NCBI GenBank assembly: GCA_964346375.1
Contig: CAYFUL010000015.1
Location: 1-31,091, forward strand
DNA length: 31,091 nt
DNA from: CAYFUL01 sp964346375
Lineage (GTDB): Bacteria > Bacillota > Clostridia > Tissierellales > Peptoniphilaceae
Direction: 5' to 3'
The notes below the pieces were generated by a model. It made no database searches. It worked only from the letters and a program-made list of their open reading frames with translations, and had not been told where the DNA came from. Below are positions 8,656 to 16,900 of this stretch, in pieces (the first letter of the stretch is position 1; every line of letters starts with the position of its first letter). Made by a program: the position numbers and the translations under genes.

Positions 8656-8701
8656 ATCATGGTAGGGTGTCGGGCGTCCTCGCCCGACCCGCCGAGGAGA
8701 G
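8656..8701. repeat. REP-like GC-rich hairpin, copy 2
   Basis: Same frame as copy 1 (ATCATGGTAGGGTGTCGG ... CCGAGGAGAG), but the hairpin arms are TCGGGCG / CGCCCGA around a TCCT loop. The stem is kept although its bases differ, which points to selection or a hairpin-dependent spreading mechanism. The rest of 8507-8799 holds no gene that I can see. Confidence 0.6.
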
Positions 8702-8775
8702 TATATCGGTACCGTGGGATATATTTGTAATAAAGCACGGATACTCTTTAACTCTCAGGGAAGATAAAAAAAGGC

Positions 8776-8801
8776 AAAAAAAAGAGGGGATTTTCTCCCC
8801 T
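8776..8801 (-). terminator. Terminator of the MATE/ThrE operon, overlapping the last stop codon
   Basis: On the reverse strand AGGGGA-GAAAA-TCCCCT (8801-8785) is followed by TC and then a run of eight T (8783-8776). The stop codon TAG at 8802-8800 lies in the stem. Confidence 0.8.
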
Positions 8802-9237
8802 AGTCTTTCTTTTTCACTGCCTTAAATGTTTTAAAAATTGAAGATGCCACTACGATTCCAATACTTAGTGCAACAGTCATAAAGAAGGTATCTGAAACTG
8901 TCTTTATAAAATTTTCAATGTCTCCCTTTAAAAAGTAGTACATTGTATAGTACATTCCCGACCCTGGTACCAATGGTATTAGTCCTGGAATTATTAGTAT
9001 GGTTGCAGGCTTTTTATAAACTCTAGCAAATATTTCTCCAAAAACTCCAAGTGCCAGAGAGGCTATTACTCCCGATATTAAATAGTGATTATTTACATCT
9101 AGTACCAACTTGTAGATTATCCATGTAATTCCACCTGCTATTGAAATTATACTTAGGTTCTCCCTTGTAACATTAAATATTATTGCAAAGCCAAGGGTTG
9201 CAAAAGTTGCTAGAAAAAATTGACTTATTAAATACAT
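8800..9237 (-). CDS. ThrE/YjjB-type exporter small subunit (DUF3815-like)
   Basis: A 145-residue membrane protein with four to five hydrophobic segments, matching the C-terminal half of threonine/serine exporters of the ThrE family. The pattern IIPGLIPLVPGSGMYYTMYYFL at about residues 80-101 is typical of this half. The partner half is encoded just upstream (7 bp gap) as a separate protein, the split arrangement of E. coli YjjP/YjjB, for which succinate export has been reported. A GGAAAG site lies before the ATG at 9237. Whether it exports threonine, serine or a dicarboxylate cannot be told. Confidence 0.85.
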   Translation of the reverse strand: MYLISQFFLATFATLGFAIIFNVTRENLSIISIAGGITWIIYKLVLDVNNHYLISGVIASLALGVFGEIFARVYKKPATILIIPGLIPLVPGSGMYYTMYYFLKGDIENFIKTVSDTFFMTVALSIGIVVASSIFKTFKAVKKKD

Positions 9238-9244
9238 ACTTTCC

Positions 9245-10018
9245 TCACTTTATAAAATTAAGAACTGTACCAACTCCAAGGGCAATTGACAATGATGCAA
9301 ATATTGAATGTAAAAATCCACTTGTCCCAGAAATATAGTCTTGATTTACCATATTTCGCACTGCATTTGTAATAGATATTCCCGGTACTAATAGCATTAT
9401 TGCTCCGATGATTATTGGATCTAAGTTGTGCCCAATTTCCAACTTTACCAGTATAACTGCAAATACGGAGTCAAAAAATGCAATTATAAAGTTTGAGATA
9501 AAGAAAGGGAGGTTTGAAACTACACTATTGCTTCTAATTAAGGTAGTAATTATTGTAACTATCATTGTAGCAAAGGCATCCCTTAAATTTCCGCCAAATA
9601 ACATGGCAAAAAATGACGTTGCAAGAATTGAACCAAGTAAATTTGTAATATCGCTATAGGGTGGTTCGTTTTCTATTTCACGTAGTATTGCATTTGCCTC
9701 CTCTACTTTCATGTCCTCATTTGCAAATCTTCGGGAGAAGTCTATTACACGAGATATTCTATTTAAATTTGTATCGTTTCCCTTTTGACTTTTAAATACG
9801 GTAAGGGTTTCGTTATTAAATTCAACTGATACGAGAATTGCGTTGGGATAGGCATAGGCATTTACATCAGTTATATTTTCGTAGGAACTACATAGATATA
9901 CTACTGTCTCCTCTGCACGATATATTTCTGCTCCCGATGCCAAAAGAATTCTTCCCGCTCGTATTGCCATATTTATTATTCTCTTTGCGTGATTTTTATC
10001 TACTACTATTTTACTCAT
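9245..10018 (-). CDS. ThrE/YjjP-type exporter large subunit (DUF1212)
   Basis: A 257-residue protein. The N-terminal cytoplasmic domain (1-125) begins with the family's RAGRILLASGAEIYRAEETV pattern and ends at the conserved EIENEPPYS. About five transmembrane segments follow (130-255). It overlaps the 3' end of the MATE gene by 8 bp and has AGAGGT 3 nt before the ATG, so translation is probably coupled. With the following small subunit it forms a complete split ThrE transporter, probably for export of amino or organic acids. Confidence 0.87.
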   Translation of the reverse strand: MSKIVVDKNHAKRIINMAIRAGRILLASGAEIYRAEETVVYLCSSYENITDVNAYAYPNAILVSVEFNNETLTVFKSQKGNDTNLNRISRVIDFSRRFANEDMKVEEANAILREIENEPPYSDITNLLGSILATSFFAMLFGGNLRDAFATMIVTIITTLIRSNSVVSNLPFFISNFIIAFFDSVFAVILVKLEIGHNLDPIIIGAIMLLVPGISITNAVRNMVNQDYISGTSGFLHSIFASLSIALGVGTVLNFIK

Positions 10019-11333
10019 AATACCTCTTTAATTTTAAATAGAATAGTATTGCAACTAATGCTGCTCCAAATTCTGTTAAGGGAAATGCCATCCATATTCC
10101 CCTAATGTTAAAGACATTCATTAGTATATACACAAGTGGAAATAGAAGCAATGCCTGTCTTAATAGATGAATTACTATAGAGCGAGATACCATCTTTGAA
10201 GCTTGAAATAGGGACCCAAAAATAAATCCAAAGGCAGAAAAAATATAACCTATGGAAATAATTCTTAAACACTCCACACCGAGATTAGTAAGTTCTGGAC
10301 TCAACTTAAATATCCATAGAATTTGCCTTGGAAAAATTTGAATAATAGCAGTTGCAATAAAAAAGTAAGTAAGAGTAAACATAAGTGAGATTTTAAAAGT
10401 ACCCATTACCTTATCCATCTTCCCTGCGCCGTAAAAGTAACTCATCATTGGCATTATCCCCTGTATATGACCGTTTAAGGACATAAAAATTAGGGTTTGG
10501 AGTTTAAAATATATACCAAAGACTGAAATTGCATCCATTGCTCCAATCATGGAGAGCATCATATTTATAAAACCTACTACCACGGCGGCTGCTACATTCA
10601 TAATAAAAGATGGCAGACCTGTATAGAGAATCTCCGCCATTAATTTAAAGCTTAGTTTAAATCCTTTCACCTTAATTCTAACATCCCTCTGTTTAAAAAT
10701 CAGTACGTAAAAGGCAAGGGCAGTACTTACACATTGACCAAGTATAGTTGCAATGGCAGCACCTTTAATTCCCATCTCTGGAAAGCCAAGTAGACCATAT
10801 ATTAAAATTGGATCGAGAACTAAATTAGTCAGTGCACCAGCCATTTGAAAATACATGGGGGCTAACATATTTCCCGTACCCTGTAAAATTTTTTGGATAC
10901 AAATATGAAACACAGAGCTAAAGGAAAATATTAAAATTATTCTCGTATAAATAATTGCGTATTGATAAACATCCTCTGGGGGATGAAAGCTTCTAAAAAA
11001 TGGGGGCATAATATTAATGCCTATTAGTAAAATTAGGCAATAGATAATTCCACTAAGTATGAGAGAATTTGTAACAGTATTATCTGAGTTATACCTATCT
11101 CCATTTCCCAAGTACCTTGCGATTAAAGCATTAACTCCAACTCCACTTCCAATTCCAATTGCCAGTACCATACTCTGTAATGGAAAGGATAGTGAGAGAG
11201 CGTTTAATGAATTTAAGTCGTACCTGCTAATGTATATAGAGTCTACAAAATTATATGCGTATTGTAAAGTCATGGATAACATTGGGGGATAGGACATTTT
11301 TATAATAGTCTTTTTAAGAGAATGTTCTTCCAT
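10011..11333 (-). CDS. MATE family multidrug/metabolite efflux transporter
   Basis: A cation-coupled efflux pump of 440 residues with about 12 membrane segments in two similar halves. MATE-like features include YPPMLSMTLQYAYNFVDSIYISRY near the start (a long match shown only in part: NFVDSIYISRY) and the GIGSGVGVNALIARYLG loop after helix 2. I chose the ATG at 11333 because GGAGGA lies 3 nt upstream; the longer frame to 11375 has no such site. It heads a three-gene operon with the ThrE-type exporter. The inverted repeats upstream may bind a regulator. Substrate unknown. Confidence 0.88.
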   Translation of the reverse strand: MEEHSLKKTIIKMSYPPMLSMTLQYAYNFVDSIYISRYDLNSLNALSLSFPLQSMVLAIGIGSGVGVNALIARYLGNGDRYNSDNTVTNSLILSGIIYCLILLIGINIMPPFFRSFHPPEDVYQYAIIYTRIILIFSFSSVFHICIQKILQGTGNMLAPMYFQMAGALTNLVLDPILIYGLLGFPEMGIKGAAIATILGQCVSTALAFYVLIFKQRDVRIKVKGFKLSFKLMAEILYTGLPSFIMNVAAAVVVGFINMMLSMIGAMDAISVFGIYFKLQTLIFMSLNGHIQGIMPMMSYFYGAGKMDKVMGTFKISLMFTLTYFFIATAIIQIFPRQILWIFKLSPELTNLGVECLRIISIGYIFSAFGFIFGSLFQASKMVSRSIVIHLLRQALLLFPLVYILMNVFNIRGIWMAFPLTEFGAALVAILFYLKLKRYYE

Positions 11334-11380
11334 AGTTCCTCCAAATTTTTTTAAAAAAGTCTTTACAAAAAACAAAGTAT

Positions 11381-11420
11381 AGTTTAAACTAAAGGTAGTT
11401 GATAAAAAATATCAACTACC
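11381..11420 (-). promoter_or_regulatory. Inverted repeats upstream of the MATE operon
   Basis: A 10-bp inverted repeat GGTAGTTGAT (11394-11403) / ATCAACTACC (11411-11420) with a 7-bp A/T centre, next to the palindrome AGTTTAAACT (11381-11390). A reverse-strand TATACT overlaps the latter. No T-run follows on the gene side, so it looks more like an operator at the promoter than a terminator. Confidence 0.45.
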
Positions 11421-11503
11421 AAAAATTATGGTGGCGTTTACCCCCCATTAATACTTTTTATTTTTTCCATCCATTACCTTTCATTTTAGGACGGGAGAAA
11501 AAG

Positions 11504-11535
11504 AGCACGCATACTCCCAATGCGTGCTTTTTTAT
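11504..11535 (+). terminator. Orphan intrinsic terminator upstream of htrA
   Basis: Perfect 9-bp stem AGCACGCAT (11504-11512) / ATGCGTGCT (11520-11528) followed by TTTTTTATT. No gene on the plus strand precedes it. It could end a small RNA or a leader transcript starting around 11420-11480, or be a leftover. No convincing promoter was found. Confidence 0.65.
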
Positions 11536-11636
11536 TGGGAAGTTAAATTAATTATACTATACTTACAAAAAAACTTCATTATTTAATCACTGTTCATAAC
11601 TATAATTTGGGTATCAAATAGATGAGGAGGAAAATA

Positions 11637-12875
11637 ATGAGCGATTATAATAATTATGACTATGAAACCGAAAGATACAATTATGTAAAACCTAAGAAGA
11701 AATCAAATAAAGGCATAATAGTTCTATGTCTAATATTTTCACTAATAGGAGGAGTTGTAGGAAGTGTTATAACTTTTGGAGTAATGGAGGAAAAATATCA
11801 GTTCTCTTCAGCACAATCCCCTGTACAAAATGCAGAGGGGCAAAATATAAATATTACACCAAAGGATAATTCCCTTACTACTACAAATGCAGTTGCAAAA
11901 AAAGCAATGCCATCAATTGTGGGAATAACTACTACACAACTTAGAGATACAATGTGGTATGGACAGATAGAATCTCAAGCAAGTGGCTCTGGAATAATAG
12001 TAGATGAAAGGGGATATATACTAACCAATGCCCACGTAGTAAACAATGGAGATGTAAAGCAGGTTTCTGTAATGTTAGACGATGGAACTAGCGTAGATGG
12101 TACAGTAATTTGGTCAAGTCAAGTAATAGACGTTGCAATAGTAAAAATTGAAACCAACCAAAAATTAAAAGTAGCAACTCTAGGAGACTCTGATACATTA
12201 GAAATAGGAGATCTTGCCATAGCAATAGGAAACCCAATAGACCCATCATTCCAAAGGTCAGTAACACAGGGAATAATCTCAGGATTAAATAGAGTAGTAG
12301 GACAGGTTAGCGGCGGAGGATATATGTCTGGATTAATTCAAACAGATGCCTCAATAAATCCGGGTAACTCTGGAGGAGCATTACTAAATTCTAAGGGAGA
12401 GGTAATAGGAGTAAATACAGTAAAGGTAAATTCAGCAGAGGGACTTGGATTTTCAATTCCAATAAATTCCATAAAGCCAATTTTAAAACAGGTAGTAGAA
12501 ACAGGAGATTACCAAGTAGTTGCAATAGAGGCTAGCGTTGCTCCAGTAGAGGACGCTTCAAGAATAATGAATAAGAGATTAAACGACACAGGAATATTTA
12601 TTATTGAGACAATGGAAGGCGGCGCAGCAGCAGAAGCAGGAATCCAACCGGGAGATGTACTAGTAAAAATTGACGATAAGGATATTACAACGGTAAGTTC
12701 TCTTAGAGCAGCCCTATATAGTTACAAAATAGGAGATACGGCAAAGGTAAAGGTAATTAGAAATGGTGAGGAAGTAACACTAGATCTAACCTTTAAAAAT
12801 TACACAGAGAATTTGCAATTACAAAATACAGAAAAATCAATGCAACCAAAAATGAGAATAAGCCCATTTAATTAA
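11637..12875 (+). CDS. HtrA/DegP-family serine protease, membrane anchored, with PDZ domain
   Basis: Surface quality-control protease, 412 residues. A charged cytoplasmic N-terminus is followed by one membrane segment (about 27-49), a trypsin-like domain (about 85-290) and one PDZ domain (about 300-395). The catalytic triad is complete: His133 in NAHVV, Asp165 in VIDVAIV and Ser245 in NPGNSGG. The frame opens at 11622, but that ATG is immediately followed by the GAGGAGG site; the ATG at 11637 lies 7 nt after it and is the better start. It is monocistronic, with a TATAAT at 11601-11606 (weak -35). This is the HtrA type common in Firmicutes, likely to degrade misfolded exported proteins. Confidence 0.93.
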   Translation: MSDYNNYDYETERYNYVKPKKKSNKGIIVLCLIFSLIGGVVGSVITFGVMEEKYQFSSAQSPVQNAEGQNINITPKDNSLTTTNAVAKKAMPSIVGITTTQLRDTMWYGQIESQASGSGIIVDERGYILTNAHVVNNGDVKQVSVMLDDGTSVDGTVIWSSQVIDVAIVKIETNQKLKVATLGDSDTLEIGDLAIAIGNPIDPSFQRSVTQGIISGLNRVVGQVSGGGYMSGLIQTDASINPGNSGGALLNSKGEVIGVNTVKVNSAEGLGFSIPINSIKPILKQVVETGDYQVVAIEASVAPVEDASRIMNKRLNDTGIFIIETMEGGAAAEAGIQPGDVLVKIDDKDITTVSSLRAALYSYKIGDTAKVKVIRNGEEVTLDLTFKNYTENLQLQNTEKSMQPKMRISPFN

Positions 12876-12906
12876 GATTTACGAATAGGGTGATGTTGCA
12901 GAATAG

Positions 12907-13014
12907 ACTAAATTATCTGAACAGAAGGATTTTTTTGGCAGGGAAGAGATTAGAAAAAAGCTAAATCAAATTTCAAAGATGTTAATTGAAGAATATCAGC
13001 TCACAACCTATTAG
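12907..13014 (+). pseudogene. Possible gene remnant, C-terminal 35 codons
   Basis: An open stretch without start codon reads TKLSEQKDFFGREEIRKKLN and ends QLTTY before TAG at 13012. Composition and charge look like a helical protein tail, but I cannot name the family. A TAG lies just upstream in frame. It overlaps the left arm of a hairpin. It may be only chance. Confidence 0.25.
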
Positions 13015-13035
13015 TAGGAGCTGATATACAAAATT
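12993..13035 (+). terminator. Possible terminator between htrA and the surface phosphatase locus
   Basis: A 10-bp inverted repeat ATATCAGCTC (12993-13002) / GAGCTGATAT (13018-13027) with a 15-nt loop, followed by ACAAAATTTTT. It could end the htrA transcript. Confidence 0.5.
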
Positions 13036-13052
13036 TTTCACATTATATAATA

Positions 13053-13096
13053 AAAAATAGGGGTCGCCTCTTCGGCAATCCCTATTTTTATATTTT
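13053..13096 (-). terminator. Bidirectional terminator after the surface phosphatase gene
   Basis: Stem AAAAATAGGG (13053-13062) / CCCTATTTTT (13080-13089), extended by an inner GCC/GGC pairing. T runs lie on both sides. It sits directly after the stop codon of the reverse-strand SLH segment. Confidence 0.8.
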
Positions 13097-13602
13097 TATT
13101 TTTGTAGGTTAGAAAGTATTTGTGCAACTTCTGCTCTACTAATACTTGCTTGTGGGTCAAAGCTTCCGTCAGTTCTTCCTGCTACAAGTCCAAGTTCTTG
13201 TGCATTTTTAACGTAGTCCTTAGCCCAGTCTGAAATCTTTTCTCCGTCATTAAATGAAATGGTAGGTACCTTGTTAAAGTTCTTGTTAGTAGCTTTTACA
13301 TAGGTGTATAAAATCTTTGCCATTTCCTCTCTAGTAATATCTCTACCATCTCTAAAAGTTCCATCCTCATATCCAGCAATAATTCCCTTTTCAATTGCCC
13401 AGTTTACATAGGCACTTTCATCAGAATTTTCAGAAATATCACTTAGGGATTTTCCTCTATACTTATCTAAATTTATTCCCTCTAGTCTTCCAAGAGCCTT
13501 TACAATTTCAAGACGAACAGATTCTTTATTAGGATTAAACTTATCATCTTGTAAGTCCATAAGATTTTTCCTTAGTGCGTCGTTTATAACTGCCTCTGCC
13601 AA
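13096..13602 (-). CDS. C-terminal SLH anchor of the surface phosphatase (split off by a frameshift)
   Basis: A 168-residue frame made of SLH domains: AEAVINDALRKNLMDL as the end of SLH1, then SLH2 (AIEKGIIAGYEDGTF, ITREEM) and SLH3 (GLVAGRTDGSF, ISRAEV). It has no signal peptide and no proper start; its first codon is a TTG inside an SLH motif. One base is missing in the CC at 13599-13600. Restoring it joins the frame to KFADDYKGHW upstream, giving the canonical SLH start ...DYKGHWAEAVINDAL. This segment is therefore the cell-wall anchor of the phosphatase encoded from 17074, not an independent gene. Whether the missing base is a real frameshift or a sequence error is undecided. Confidence 0.82.
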   Translation of the reverse strand: MAEAVINDALRKNLMDLQDDKFNPNKESVRLEIVKALGRLEGINLDKYRGKSLSDISENSDESAYVNWAIEKGIIAGYEDGTFRDGRDITREEMAKILYTYVKATNKNFNKVPTISFNDGEKISDWAKDYVKNAQELGLVAGRTDGSFDPQASISRAEVAQILSNLQK

Positions 13603-13704
13603 TGTCCTTTGTAGTCATCTGCAAATTTACTCTCAACCTTTGGAGTAGTTATTGGTTTTTTTGGAGCTTCTACAGTTGTATTTGAAGTGTATCCAAATCC
13701 ACCT

Positions 13705-13914
13705 AGTACTATTGGAGCTGAAGGTATAGGTCTATTAGGGGTTGGGTCAACTGGCTTTGNNNNNNNNNNNNNNNNNNNNNNNNNNNNNNNNNNNNNNNNN
13801 NNNNNNNNNNNNNNNNNNNNNNNNNNNNNNNNNNNNNNNNNNNNNNNNNNNNNNNNNNNAGTACTATTGGAGCTGAAGGTATAGGTCTATTAGGGGTTGG
13901 GTCAACTGGCTTTG
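13705..13914. repeat. False direct repeat: the same 55 bp at both sides of the gap
   Basis: Bases 13705-13759 and 13860-13914 are identical and each touches the N run. This is what a de Bruijn assembler leaves when two contigs end in the same k-mer (k=55). The natural sequence most likely has one copy and no gap. Confidence 0.85.
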
Positions 13915-16900
13915 GATCAACTGGTTTTGCTGGTTCTGTAGGCTCTGTAGGTTCCACTGGTTCAACTGGTTCAGTAGGCTCAGCTGGATCAGTCGGTTCA
14001 GTGGGCTCAGTTGGCTCAGTAGGTTCCACTGGTTCTTCTATTGTTTTTATTAACTCAACTTCATCTACAATTGAACCATCATCTCTGTAAGTTGTAATCT
14101 TAAATGAGGAGTTTGTTACTTCAATATTTGAGTAGTTTTTAACTCTCTCTTGATTCATTACTGCAGAGTATGGGAAATCTTGGTTTAATATTCCATAAAA
14201 CTTTGATGCTGAAGCGGAGTTTGCTGTAACATATAGAGTTCCCTTAGGATCTTTATGAACACTTACTGGATTTCCACTTTCATCTAATTCTGGCATAGGA
14301 GTAAGCCCGTCCATAATATGGGTTCTTGTATAAACGTGGTCATGTCCCATTAGTACTACATCAATTCCAAACTCTTTAAAGATTGGAGGAAGGGCAGATC
14401 TTAGATTTCTTATTTGTGTGTCGTTAGCATGGCTTGCAGTTGAGTAAACTGATTGGTGGAATGTAACGACTTTCCATTTAATATCCTTATTTGCCGTAGC
14501 CTTAATTGCCCTATCAATAGTATCCCTATGTTCTGCAATACTTGCATTATTTGTATTTAGTGAAATAAATAGTGTATTTTCAAATACAAAGTAGTAATTT
14601 CCACCAGCAGTAGTTTTACCTAATTCCTGTTCATTTACAATGTTGAAATGTTCAGAGTAAGCTTTACTACCAGAATCGTGGTTACCTATTACAGTTGCAA
14701 ATACATTTACCTTAGTTCCTTCAATATCAATATATCCAGAGTATTCCCCTTCATTATTTGCATGTTCAACTTGATCTCCTACACTTAGAATAAAGCTCTT
14801 ATTAGGGAACTTATTATTCATTCTAATTAGTGTATCATTCCAATTTTCTGAGTCTTTTCCAGCATTTCCACCTGCACCAATTTGAGGGTCTCCAACAAGG
14901 GCGAAGTTAAAGTTTCCATCATCTACACTGGTTTTAAAAGTTCTTATTTCAGTTGGTTCTGCAGTTCCATTTCCAACTCTATAGATATATTCTACACCAC
15001 CTTCAAGACCAGTTAGTAATGCTTGGTTACTTACTAGTAGTCCATTATTTGTATCGGAGTTAGTTATAGCATTTACTCTCTTTGCTTTTTCTATTCCATC
15101 AGATTTTTTTGCATACTCTACATATCCCTGCTCTCTATTGTAGCTGTACCAAGTAATTGCTCTTTCTGACTCATCTTTTCCAACGTTAATAATATTATAT
15201 GCATAGGTAGAGTCGTCTAAATTTGCCTTTGGTACAAGTTTAAGGTTATTCATATGGAAGTAGATGTCATTTGAAGATGGAGTTGCGTTGTGAATTTCAA
15301 CTGCTAATATATTTTCTCCTTCTTTTATTACGTCCTTAATCTTGTCATTATATACAGTAGTATCTTGTAATGGATAGAATCCGTCATCATCGTTAATATC
15401 TGCATATACCATATTAGATTCGTATCCGCCGTTATCTCTCTTTCTTGCTCCACCTATATTGTAGGAGAAGATTTGTACTCCGTTAAGATAGACTATTGCA
15501 GAGTCATTGATATTTAAATCAAATACCATGTCTTTATTTGCAACGTCAGTTGCGTTGAACTTCTTAATAAAGAAAAATGCCTCTTTATTATTTCCGTCTG
15601 CCTTGTACTGATCTAGTTTAGTTTTTGCAACGGCAGTTCCTCTATCGCTTCTCTCTCCATTTAATGATCCAAATGGGGCAGAAGATTGTTTTAAAGTTAT
15701 TCCTTCAGCAAAATCTCCTGTAGTCCAAGAAAATCTATTTCCAGGCTTTCCTGGGTCTATTCCATCTTCAGTGTATTGCCATATACTATCTCCAAATAGA
15801 TTTGAGGCAGTTCCATTTTCGCTAGCAGAATTTATAATATACTTTCCATTTTCATCCTTACTAGATTCTACTCCAACCTCTCGAATACCTTCTAATGTAT
15901 CTAATTTTTTAAAACCACTAATACTGAAAGTAGGTGAGTCAGATTCTTCATTTTCCCTATGAACTTCTACTGCAATGTAGTTTTTACCTTCTACTAAATA
16001 TTCTTTTATTTCAGAATATTCTAGGTTCATATTTCCAGCAAGAATTCTAGTTCTTGGTGCCCATGCTCCATAAGATAGATTAGTTTCGTATCCAGAAAGT
16101 GGTACATTTGATTTTCTTACTGGATGTCCATTTAAGTATACTATCATGGCATCCTTATGAGTATGTGCAAATTTTAGGTTTATTTCAGTATCTATATTTG
16201 AAACGTTAAAGTCATTTAAGAAGAAGTATGCAGGTGCTTTTCCAGTTATCTTATCTGCAGCTGCTTCCCCTGTATATTTTATTATCTCTTTAGTTTCAAT
16301 ACCCTCTTTAAAAATTCCCTTTGTCCAAGAATATCTGTCTCCTTCTAATGCAGGGTCCACTCCCTCTTCAAAAGTAGTCCAAGTATCCCTTAGGATAAAA
16401 TCCATTCTATCGTCATATCCTGGCTTAACTAAAACAAAGTCATATAGGTCAAAGAATGTATCAGAACTATTATATCTATCTTGATGAATTTCAACTGATA
16501 TGTGATTTTCTCCAGCCTTTAAAAGATCTGGATATTCACCTTGATTTACAACTACTTTAGTTTCTACAATACTAGTTCCTTTTGATCCGTATTGAATATT
16601 TTTAGTGTAAGTTCCTCTTTGAGCACTACCAACCTCTACACCGTTAATGTAGACAATCATAGCGTCGTCGTTTTGTACTGTGAATTTAATATCCATTTCA
16701 GGATCTTCTACATTAAATGATTGAACGTAGAAAAGTGCTTCAATATTATTCTCTGTACCTGGTTTGTACTGTTTTACTGTTGTTACTGAGTTTGGACCAG
16801 TATGTGGATTACCTCTTTTAGCTCCAAAAGGTGCTGTACCAACTTTTGGAGTGGCGCCTGTTGCGTATTCTCCTACTGTCCAAGATTTTCCATTTTCTCC

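Noticed and set aside
13709..13760. C-terminal tail QSQLTQPLIDLYLQLQ of the phosphatase
   Set aside because: It is the proline-rich linker read in the wrong frame because 100 N and a duplicated 55-mer were inserted.
13705..13914. 55-bp direct repeat as mobile element target or recombination site
   Set aside because: Both copies end exactly at the gap, which indicates an assembly overlap.
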